Positions 56,361 through 64,000 of a DNA stretch of 64,000 nucleotides are shown here, piece after piece; position 1 is the stretch's first letter; each line of letters begins with the position of its first letter. Below the pieces are notes generated by a model that saw nothing but the letters and a program-made list of their open reading frames with translations, had not been told where the DNA came from and did no database searches. The stretch is from contig JBAJFE010000048.1 in the NCBI GenBank assembly GCA_037903355.1, positions 310,001 through 374,000 of the forward strand, read 5' to 3'. The position numbers were made by a program, and so were the translations under genes. Source of the DNA: Trichuris trichiura (Eukaryota > Nematoda > Enoplea > Trichinellida > Trichuridae).

Positions 56361-56884
56361 AGTTGGTTTTTCATTTAACGGGACACTGCTACCGTAATGA
56401 AGACATTGAAACGTAAAACTTTTAATATAAACAACTTTTCTACATATTTTTTGAATTGCTCTGGTTTGTGTGGAGCCGCTGACTCACCACTTACGCTTCC
56501 AAAGGCGACTTCGTGCTTCCCGACAGCGCGGAGGTTGCCGCGCGGCTCCTTCTCCTGGTCTCCGACCCTAGAAAAATATACAATTTCAGTAAACGAAGCA
56601 ATCTATTGTTGATAAGCGATAAATTTCCAAGAAAACCAGTGTTTAACACAGGTTTCCTGCTGGCTCACCAAGTATGGACCTGCGGGCTCACGTCCTGCCA
56701 CTCCGAGGGCCTGTTCGGCTTTCTGGACGGCGGTGTTGTGTGTCCGCGGCTCCACTCCCGGTGTTGGAGAGCAGAAAAATAAAAAATTTTACAAAATTTA
56801 AGTGTTACATGGGTGGCTACAACCATAGGCTATCTATTGGGCAGGTTCATGTCGCCTCTCTTGTAAAAGGAAATCAGCTTGGAC

Positions 56885-57110
56885 TGTAATCATTTTTTAA
56901 ACTTTTTCGCAGCCAGATAATTATTAAAAGAACGAACAGTGTGTTCATCTGACGGAGAAACGTCTGGAAAGTGTGCTAGACTGCAGAAAATCTTCCAGCC
57001 GTATTCGTTCACAACCAGCGAGCACCTTTGGCGGCTTGCGGTGGCGCGTTCGTTGTCCCGCTTGAAGAAAGCATAGTGGCTGTTCCAGTTGAGCTCTCGA
57101 TCCAATTTCC
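56885..57110 (-). pseudogene. mariner transposase C-terminal fragment
   Basis: The minus frame reads FFKRDNERATASRQR, YGWKIFCSLAHFPDVSPSDEH and VRSFNNYLAAKKFKK. The family pattern is HHDNARPHxxxxT, GWEVLPHPPYSPDLAPSDYH and LFRSLQNxLxGKKF. The second and third catalytic Asp (DNE, PSD) are still there. The N-terminal half is not recognisable to the right. Confidence 0.75.
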
Positions 57111-58517
57111 CTCTAAGTCCTACTAGATGATTAGCCTTACACTTCGGCCGTTACTGTTTCCCCCTCTGGAAGTACCTTCCAATGCTCAATGCCACGTACA
57201 CTCCAGCAAACGCAAATCAGAAGCTTTCTCTGCTGTCCAACAGATGTGATTTCAGTTGGAGCACGGAGTCAGAGTGAACTCAATGGCCAGTTCAACCGCG
57301 ATCATCCGAGAGAATTCAGCATTCATTTGCGGTGACAAGATGTTTCAGATACACGCAAATTTCCGACGGTTCATAAAGAGTTCCGTAATGCATTTGAGTC
57401 TTCTATTCTTATTCTGATGCCTGAAACCATAGCGTGCATTTCAGCCGACCACATTAACGCTACTAAACAATTTTAAACTATAGCCGGTTGGCAGCAAGAT
57501 AAAACCATTGCTAACTGGCACTGCTTGTCCACTATTATTTTTAGTCTTTGCTTGCGATGCGTCTGATTTCACAGATGAAAGATGTCCTGAATGCGGCTTA
57601 ATTCTCTCTTCCATTAACAAAATTTTACGAACCAGTTTTTGGAATCCGTTAAGCAGCTCGCGAGCGACGGTGACAGATTGAAGTTACAAGCGGTTCCCGC
57701 TAACCTACTTGAACAATAAAACTGCTTTTCACCATACTTTATTTGACACAGGCGAATAAAGAAAAGACATATTGAAGAATAGAACTGATAACATACGTCG
57801 TGTCTTCTAAAAATTTTTTACGCGGAACTTCCAACCCATTTTTAAGTAACAATCATTGCGTAAACGTTCACGGAAATTCCGCGAAAAAACTTTCCAGAAG
57901 AAACAATTTAAAAACCTGTTAAGAAGAAGAAAGAGAAAAAAGAAAATAACATAAATCATCCTGCGCTTTGCAATGTACGACAAAAAGACTGAACATAAAT
58001 TTTTCAAAGAGTACTGAATGATATTTTGAAAAAACAAAAAGGAGGGATTATTTCTTCATCAAAGCGCCAAAATCCGGCTACGTGCAAGGCAGTAGTCTCG
58101 CCATTATCCGCGCTGAGCTCTATCAGGCATACGCCGCGAAGAAAGTAGACCATTGCAGTGGCGTGAATTTTTATTAGCAAATAAAAACGTAATGCACCGA
58201 ATTAATTTTCTGCGAAAGGTCATAATTGTTTCTTCAACTGGAACAGTAGTTCCAAAGGCAGACCAAACTTCAATTACACATCGGCGTGCATACGTATACG
58301 TACAGATAACTAGACCTCACTAAAAACATATCGCGGACTATATAGATGGTGGAGCTCGCCTGCGTAACAATTACAATCTTTAATCATGCGGACACAGCTT
58401 ATCGGAATATAGAGCAGACTGATCATTCCTGTACTAAACTTTAGTCACCTAGAAACTAGGTCCTTGGAACTACTGTTGCAGTTGAAGAAAACAATTATAA
58501 CCTAGTCTCTAGGTCAG
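57111..58517. other. No gene recognised
   Basis: AT-rich sequence. The first 300 bp may contain further mariner sequence but I cannot align it. Confidence 0.4.
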
Positions 58518-58907
58518 CCATTCTCAACCTTTTTTGCGCTAGGCCCCCCTTGGAAGGTGTTCTTAGGTGCCAAGCCCCCCTCTTCCTATTGGTCAATTAA
58601 TTTTTGTGTTTTTTGTACAGCAGCCAATCAGCTTCTAACGCCAACATCCTAGGATCAAGTTAATGCACTGATACAATGCGAATATATAGTCGTCAAATCA
58701 TTTACTGATAAGCGCGAAGAAACTGAGCATTTCATAAAGTGAAAGATCCTCAGAAAGGCTACGCGAAAAAGAATTATCAAACTAATGAGATCCTTGAGGG
58801 TTGCACTTCTTTGGGAGTTTCATCAAGTCTGGTTCCAAGTTGGACAATGACAGTCGCAGGTCGCCTCTGGCAGCGACATCCATTCTGTTCCTAGACTTTG
58901 TTAAGGC

Positions 58908-58950
58908 CTACCTTACTAAATCTAAGACTACCTTACTAAATCCGCACTCT
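58908..58950. repeat. Short tandem duplication in the hAT C-terminal coding region
   Basis: CTACCTTACTAAATC is present twice in a row, separated by TAAGA. The copy shifts the frame between the FSKVV block and the ARGDLRLS block of the transposase. Confidence 0.75.
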
Positions 58951-59403
58951 ACTAAATACGTTGAGGGAAACGCTATGAAAAAGGTTTGCACCCTTTCCCA
59001 CAATGCTGGAAATTTGTTTGGCATATCATTCATAATCCAAAACTCTTTCCCATAGTGATCGAATTGGCGACGGGCACTTGTGTCACTTTGAAGATCAATA
59101 AAATTCTCTTGAATTTCTGTGTCAACTTCAATGGCTGACACTCCAAATGGATCTACAATCCAATCAGGGATATTCAAATTTACCAGGTCATGAAACCTTT
59201 CTTCCATGTCCGTTCGAATTTGCTTCAGGTGATTTACATAAACCAGAAGGTTATCGTCGTTCACTTCCTCAGCAATTGTCTTCAGGTTCGAGAATTGCAA
59301 AAACTGACGACGACCTACGTTATGCCAATAGACTTCAAGTTTTTTGAGAAAAGAGACAACCGCTACCTTGCTGTTCATGAGGTTATTATCTCTGTCTTGT
59401 AAA

Positions 59404-59626
59404 TGGTTTATGGTCTTCTACGGCTTTTCCCGTTTATCTGTTGTGCTTGTATCTGTAAATTAGACGAAATAACTGCTCTACCAACGGATGGATGAGCCGT
59501 TAATAAGAAAATGTACAGATGTCAATACACTCAACTTTTAATGTTCAGAGCTTTCGGAACGCTCTAGTTCCGTCGTCAGTGAGGTCAGAGGCGACCTCCG
59601 TGAATGACAACCGAGAGGGAACGTGC
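59404..59626 (-). mobile_element. Penelope-like insertion in the hAT transposase, 8-bp target duplication
   Basis: CTTGTAAA occurs at 59396-59403 and 59627-59634. In minus sense: 25 bp of copied hAT sequence (59623-59599), then the pre-ribozyme sequence, hammerhead (59582-59545), intron-like segment (about 59516-59459), and leader with AAAAGCCGTAGAAG to 59404. The ORF is absent; the copy is 5'-truncated and ends in the leader. Confidence 0.88.
59545..59582 (-). ncRNA. Hammerhead ribozyme, intact core
   Basis: Minus strand: TCA, CTGACGA, C, stem II GGAAC/GTTCC with loop TAGAGC, GAAA, stem III AG/CT, triplet CTC, then TGA pairing with TCA. Perfect complementarity in all three stems. Confidence 0.9.
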
Positions 59627-61060
59627 CTTGTAAAGCCTTGTTTAAAGAATTAAACTTCTCAAAAATGTCAGCAAGATAGAATATGTCCGCTTTAGCGTCA
59701 ATGAGTTTGTCTCCGTATTCCTTATCAGACATAAACTCAACTATCGTTCTCCATAGTGCAACAAAACGCTGAAAACAATTTCCTTTTGAGAGCCACCTAA
59801 CTTCGGTATGTAACAGCAGCGTATCGAAGTCTTCGTTATTTTCTTCACAAAGTTGCCGGAACAGACGATTCTGGAGCGCGTGGGATTTGATGAAATTCAC
59901 AACGTGAATGACAACCGAGAGGGAACGGTTTAGGCGCGATCCTAACTTCTTTGAGACCAAATGCTCTCTGTGAATGACGCAATGGATAGTGAAGACTGAA
60001 GGTAGCACTGTTTTCAAATGTGCTATGAATCCTCTGTACCGCCCTACCATAGAAGCGGCGCCGTCAGTCGCGCATGCGATTACATTCTGAAATGGGATGC
60101 TCTTCTCATTAAAGTAGTTTTGAATTTTTCCAAACATGGTCCGTCCCTTAGTATCAGATCTAATCTTCCTGACAAACAACATTTCTTCCATCAGCGTGTT
60201 TGCATTCCAGAATCTGACATAAGCCATGAGAAGAGCGTCGTTGTCTTGCAAAGTGGTTTCATCTACTTGTAAAGAAAATTTTTTCAACCGAAGTAAGGCT
60301 ACCAATTGATCTTCAACGTCGAGTGCCATTTCATCGATTCTCCGGCAAACAGTGGAGTTGCTCAATGGAATTGCCTGAACAGTATCCCTGGCATTCAAAG
60401 TCATGACGTCGGACAGTATTATGGACACTGCAGGCAGGATGAGCGACTCACCGACGTTGTGGGCATTTCCAGTTTGTGCTATCAGTTTACTAATCTTGTA
60501 AGACGCAAGAGTGCCCTTGTCCAATTGCTGTGAACATTGGCCCATAATTTGAGGCAGTGTTCCCCTTTTGCGAAAGCTATCCCTCAGACTCAAAAAATAT
60601 TCCAAGGGCTTGTTTTTGTACTCCGAATGCGCGCTAAGTAAATGTTTCTTCATTTTGCAAGGCTTCATGCCCTCATTTGAAAACGAACACATGCACAATA
60701 AACACATGGGCAATAACTGGTCGCGAGGAGACGGGACAAAACCGTATGCCAAGTACTCCATGGAATAATACTGACACTTCTTCTTCGCCAAAGAACCCAT
60801 GAGTGACATTTTAACGAACGCTAACAAATACGTGAACCGAGAGAAATACAAAAGTGAACATACCGTCACGGGATGAGTAGGTCCAAATTTTCCGTGTAGA
60901 AAAAATGTGATTCGAAAAGCAGATATGTATAGAGGACTGGCACAAATTCTCACCGTCTCAGTCTACCTAATTACCCTTGTCTCGATAAGGCCTCTCGCCC
61001 CCCCCCTGATACTCTCTCGGCCCCCTGGGGGCTACAGGCCCCCCGTTGAGAATGGCTGGT

Positions 61061-61440
61061 TTAGGCACGCGAGTCAGCTAGGTTGTCGTCAGACTTCACG
61101 AGTGTAACAAAGAGCTGGAGCGCGTACTCCTCGACCAAAGAGAGCACTGTGCTGATATGTCGCCGAATGAGCATCTCACCGGCTGCCTTCGTCCCCAGCC
61201 GGGCCTTCCCTGCTAACCCATCAGAGATCCAGCGGTGGACGGTCGACGAATCGGTCATCAGCTCGATAGTCTTCATTTTCCAGGAGGGTCAAGCTGAGCC
61301 CTCGGATGACGGGGTCCAGCTCCGCCATGTTTCTGCAGCCAGCTTCTCTTTCCTATGCTGGACGTCACCCCGGCGCAACCAAGACGCATCCTCTACGATC
61401 ACGCCTCCGATCTCCACGCCGCGTCCAGCGCCAAGCCGCT
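61061..61440 (-). pseudogene. Gypsy-type retrotransposon, RNase H-region fragment
   Basis: The minus strand reads NMAELDPVIRGLSLTL (about 61345-61300), then after a frame shift MKTIELMTDSSTVHRWISDG, KARLGTKAAGEMLIRRHIS and LVKSDDNLADS. The pattern AELDAVxRGL...TDSxxVxxW...NxAD is the RNase H fold. DSS holds an active-site Asp. Integrase is absent; the frame ends near 61061 where the hAT begins. Confidence 0.8.
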
Positions 61441-61507
61441 AGCGTCGACCCATATCCTGGCCATGTCGCCAGATACGTTCTAGACCCCTCGGCCGGGTTG
61501 TGCTCTT

Positions 61508-62261
61508 TCACTCGAGCTGCAATCTCCTCCAAGAGAGGTCTAATCGTTCCTCGTCGATAGGCTCGTCCCAGCTTTTCGTAGCAGCGTTAGCTGATCGTTT
61601 GGCAAACGCAGCAGCCACCGTCAACCACCCGCACACAGGAAGGTGGCCCAAGGGCTCACCGCAATATGCAAACACCGCTCGACGAGTCAGCTCTTGCAGC
61701 ACGTCGCCTACTGGGTTGCCTCTTGCCCACGTCAACTGGCCGCGCTCCCCGCAGACTTTCAAGCCGAGGACGCGCGCATCGTCGAATAGGCGCTCGGGAG
61801 GCTTGCACTCAAGCTCTTCTTCCACACGGCTAGCTGGGACTATGTTCTCACTAACCAATATGTGGTCGATATACGCCGACGTCCCTCGCTTTATCGCCGG
61901 GTTCTGCGAAAGCACGAAACTGAGGACCGTCTTCATTACCAGGGGCGCCACGTTCAGGCCGAATTTTAGGCGCGTTAGGCAGTACTTGTGGCTTCTAAAT
62001 TCTAGCGTCTGGTAGGGCCACAAGGCCTCGTCCACGTGGACTTGCAGGTAGGCATCCTTCAGATCGATCACGGCGACGTTGGCGCCTTGTCTTCGCCACT
62101 GCCACAGTAAAGGGCTCGATATGAGCGTTCAACTTACGGAAATCCATAACTGGGCGGACTTTCTGCTTGTGCCGTTGGACCACCGCCATTAGGGAATCAG
62201 CCCCTTCGCTTGACCGTGGCAACGGGTGTCGTACGGAACGAGCCATCCCTTGTGGACCCAC
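61508..62261 (-). pseudogene. Gypsy-type reverse transcriptase with mutated catalytic box
   Basis: Piece one: VVQRHKQKVRPVMDFRKLNA (about 62190-62130), then a frame shift. Piece two: MIDLKDAYLQVHVDEALWPY with the first active-site Asp, GLNVAPLVMKTVL, then SAYIDHILVSEN. The family motif is YIDD; here the second Asp is His, so polymerisation should be lost. It is followed by VLGLKVCGERGQLTWARGN, the thumb region. The frame is otherwise long and only slightly damaged. Confidence 0.9.
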
Positions 62262-62806
62262 TTCTCGAATTCCGCCTCATACGACGCTCGGACCCGCGTG
62301 CTCGGTGAGTATTCCTTCACTGAGTGGTTCAGGACGACTGGCCCTTCACCAGCCGTCCACTTCCAGGCAGCGGTCCAAACCTGCGTTGCTGAATCAAAAG
62401 CTACGGTGAAGTTCCGCTCCTCTAGCCTGACCGGGACCACACCTGCAGAGCAGACCAGGGCGCTTTCCGAACTGAAGCTCACCCGTGGGCCCTTAGTCAC
62501 GAAGACCCTTCCAAGGGCCTCTATGTCGTTCATGCCAAGCATGAAGTCGAAGCCAAGTGGCTTGGCGTCAACTATAATCGCTTCGACAGTAGCTCGGCTG
62601 GCATCAGTCCGCTCCAGGCCTACGACTCCCACGCCTTGGCAGTCCAGCTCCTTTCCGTCGACTGCCAAGAGCCTGATGGGCCGTCTCGTCCACCGTTTGC
62701 AACTTCTGACATGAGTCACGCACTTTGAGCATCCAGTGTCGACTAGCACGTGGCGAGGGATGCCGTCGATGCGCAGTCGTATGGAAGGCGGCGCCTTGGT
62801 CGACAA
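62189..62806 (-). pseudogene. Gypsy-type aspartic protease and start of RT
   Basis: The 205-codon frame has RHVLVDTGCSKCVTH, the retropepsin active site DTG, then FDFMLGMNDIEAL (family pattern DxxLGxDxL) at 90-100 residues later, and ends with EFEKWVHKGWLVPYD, the lead-in to the RT. Its start overlaps the end of the Gag frame, consistent with a -1 or +1 shift or with decay. Confidence 0.88.
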
Positions 62807-63626
62807 CGGTTGGGGGAGTAGGTTGGCGCTGAGGCCTCTTCGCCATGGGCGTTTCCCTGGTTCCCGACATCGGCGACGTCTGAAGCGTCACGACGGCGAC
62901 CTTGTCGCCCTCTCCTGCGAACATCCGCCCTTGGCGGCCCATCGGCGTCCGGGCTCTGGCGCGGAGTCGGGCATTCTCTAGCAAAATGATCCAGTCCGCC
63001 GCAGGAGAAGCGTTTCCGCGCCAGATAGATTTGCTGCTGGCTCCGCGGTTCCCAGGCAAGCGTCGCTGCAGCCCATTGGGAAGTCGTCATTGAGCACAGT
63101 GCGGGCTCGGCCGACGATGTCGTCCAAGCTTAGGTTCTCCATGCATGAACTCACGCGGAGCAGCTGGAGGATGCTACCTGGCAGTCCGTCCACAAATGCA
63201 CAGGCCAGTGCCTTGTCCGACACTCCACCGAAGAGCCTTGCCAGTCTTCGCAGATCCGCCAAAAACGAATCCGGCTTTTCGTTCGGCTTCAGCTTCCTTG
63301 AGACGAACCACTCATAGGCAACGAAGGAGTCTACTTCGAATGCCGCCCCTTAGAGCATTCTTAACTTTGGCAGCGTTTCTCTGGTGTTCAAGAGGAAGCT
63401 GGCTATACACGGCGAAGGCGCTACCAGTCAGTCGCAGCAGTATGACGCTCGTGACATCATCGATTCCTCGGATCCGGCACACCAGCTCGAGCTTGTCGAG
63501 CCATTCAGAGATCGGTTGATTCGACGAGCCGTCATATTCAGGAATTTGTCGCACGTCAAGGGAAGCGTCGGTCCGCCGGGGCTCCGTCTTTGCATCAGCA
63601 GAAGTATCCATTCGGTTAGGCTCCAT
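62743..63626 (-). pseudogene. Gypsy-type Gag, frame-shifted, with damaged zinc knuckle
   Basis: Start chosen at MEPNRMDTSADAKTEP (63626). PEYDGSSNQPISEWLDKLEL and ILLRLTGSAFAVYSQL follow (capsid), then a frame change near 63345 to VDSFVAYEWFVSRKL, LADLRRLARLFGGVS and LACAFVDGLPGSILQLL, then another to RFSCGGLDHFARECPTPR. The zinc knuckle should be CxxCxxxxHxxxxC; its first Cys is Arg here. Two frame shifts leave it non-functional. Confidence 0.88.
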
Positions 63627-64000
63627 GCCTCGATAGCTTGTGCGCTCCAAACGGTTGCCGATGAACGGTCGCAAGGCTTTACTGTCGATGAGAACAACGG
63701 TACAGAAAGATACGTAGGTGAGTTGGAGAAAGCCAGAATACCTCGTGCTCTGAGCGGCGCGTTTATATACCCTTCCCTGACCTGCGCATTGGCCACATGT
63801 CGGGCACAGGTCAGGGATCAGCGGCCGTCAAGAGATTTAGCCCGCGGCCGGCGCGGGTGTCCGGCGAAGTCGCAAATGTTTACGTCCTCGCCTGGGAGAA
63901 ACGCCCTTCGCCAACAGGTTGCGCCCGCTTTGGGGCCGTGGACGTGCGCAGCCACCGGCAGAAACCATAAACGGGTCCCATCGTACAGGAACATTATCAT
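63627..64000 (-). repeat. Gypsy-type 5' leader and probable LTR (cut by window edge)
   Basis: This is GC-rich upstream sequence of the Gag start, with GTATATAAAC on the minus strand at 63761-63770. The LTR limits cannot be fixed because the 3' LTR is absent in the window. Confidence 0.5.
63761..63770 (-). promoter_or_regulatory. TATA box of the Gypsy-type LTR promoter
   Basis: GTATATAAAC on the minus strand lies about 135 bp upstream of the chosen Gag ATG in GC-rich sequence, a normal distance for an LTR promoter plus leader. Confidence 0.6.

Larger units (their letters stand above)
56161..56408. mobile_element. Twin-hammerhead palindromic element D, 14-bp target duplication
   Basis: AAACGTAAAACTTT occurs at 56147-56160 and 56409-56422. 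Arms of about 100 bp meet around 56306 in a short spacer (TCATGTATTCACAGTACACA). Both hammerhead cores are intact. The left end carries the minus-sense terminal motif ATACAGTCCTGTACTAAAAC, a diverged form of that in elements A-C. Confidence 0.93.
55440..56830 (-). repeat. Tandem array of alternating GC-rich modules (exon-like), split by a palindromic insertion
   Basis: Two GC-rich modules alternate in AT-rich DNA. Module A (about 55445-55495 partial, 55800-55885, 56470-56575) starts after TTTTCTAG and ends before GTGAGC or GTGAGT on the minus strand, 79-80 nt. Module B (about 55590-55700, 55995-56110, 56645-56775) includes GCGGCC...CATGAGGCCGA-like sequence and also ends at GTGAGC. In one frame B reads AVHEAELVHGVAGGEPAAQY and its relatives. 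Differing module lengths (79 and 80) disturb the frame, so it may be duplicated noncoding exons or a decayed gene. Confidence 0.6.
58797..60809 (-). pseudogene. hAT transposase (BED finger; SCAND3/ZBED-like), split by an insertion
   Basis: Start chosen at MSLMGSLAKKKCQYY (60809), although the frame is open to 60953. In order: BED finger MCLLCMCSFSN...HLLSAH (CxxC...HxxxxH); SLQVDETTLQDND with the first Asp; VIACATDGAASM with the second Asp; LLLHTEVRWLSKGNCF with Glu and Trp; then FEKFNSLNKALQ. A 223-bp Penelope insertion (59404-59626) cuts the frame, which resumes DRDNNLMNSKVAVVS (from about 59403) to WIVDPFGVSAIE and STYLVECGFSKVV, and ends in another frame at ARGDLRLSLSNLEPDLMKL (about 58800). 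All catalytic residues are retained, so damage is recent. Confidence 0.92.
58518..61053 (-). mobile_element. hAT transposon (SCAND3/ZBED-like), nearly complete
   Basis: The left end is CAGCCATTCTCAACCTTTTT and the right end GGCCCCCCGTTGAGAATGGCTG, which are hAT/Charlie-type terminal inverted repeats. Flanks ctctaggt and gtttaggc are at best a decayed 8-bp duplication. The transposase (minus) fills the interior. It abuts the Gypsy element exactly where its RNase H-side coding sequence breaks off, so it probably inserted into that element. Confidence 0.88.

Noticed and set aside
59538..59620. C-terminal residues CHSRRSPLTSLTTELERS of the long hAT frame
   Set aside because: They are translated from the Penelope insertion and its filler, not from the transposase.
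1..64000. CRISPR arrays, rRNA, complete tRNA genes, bacterial operons
   Set aside because: No regularly spaced direct repeats, rRNA segments or foldable tRNAs were seen, and the sequence has eukaryotic gene and transposon structure throughout.

Overview
The window is a stretch of metazoan genome dominated by mobile elements. There is no bacterial or viral gene order: spliceable exons have short introns (about 49-60 nt), the background is AT-rich, and almost every long reading frame is a decayed transposon. The set of families (Penelope-like elements, Tigger, mariner, two hAT families, Pao, RTE-type LINE, and a GC-rich Gypsy with Gag/Pol of a type I associate with whipworms and Trichinella), together with the short introns, suggests an enoplean nematode such as Trichuris. 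That assignment is an inference from sequence style, not a search result.

Layout. 1-7.9 kb: AT-rich, with old Penelope-like fragments at 1.36-1.5 kb and 6.3-6.5 kb. 7.98-8.7 kb (minus): the start of a genuine host gene, an AP-2 family transcription factor, with four exons readable in one frame; it runs off the left edge. 9-13.9 kb: microsatellites and a 92-bp repeat pair. 13.97-17.3 kb: a near full-length Tigger element broken by a non-autonomous hAT. 17.4-18.3 kb: nested inverted Penelope copies. 19.9-20.9 kb (plus): a probable three-exon host gene of 177 aa. 20.9-23.0 kb: a twin-hammerhead palindrome and two internally deleted Tigger copies. 23.3-24.4 kb: a dead mariner carrying a Penelope insertion. 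24.46-25.79 kb (minus): a possible three-exon gene. 28-32 kb: old Penelope endonuclease and reverse-transcriptase remains. 32.8-34.3 kb: a palindromic Pao 5' end. 35.9-38.5 kb and 41.5 kb: more Penelope/hammerhead insertions. 38.5-47.5 kb: nearly feature-free. 47.6-57.1 kb: hAT (with two solo LTRs), mariner, Penelope, LINE and a tandem GC-rich array. 58.5-61.05 kb: a hAT/ZBED-like transposon. 61.06-64 kb: a GC-rich Gypsy element.

The most interesting system is the Penelope-like one. Its terminal repeats (pLTRs) carry hammerhead ribozyme motifs: eleven have an intact core in this window and several more are decayed. One diverged part of the family also has a 62-64 nt intron-like segment just downstream of the ribozyme, followed by the leader and first codons of the element's ORF. 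The remains of the GIY-YIG endonuclease sit directly upstream of these motifs in two copies. Another part of the family exists only as 250-310 bp head-to-head palindromes bearing two divergent hammerheads and flanked by 9-14 bp target duplications; these look like independently mobile foldback units. Penelope insertions interrupt a hAT and a mariner transposase, so the family was active after those elements died or while they decayed.
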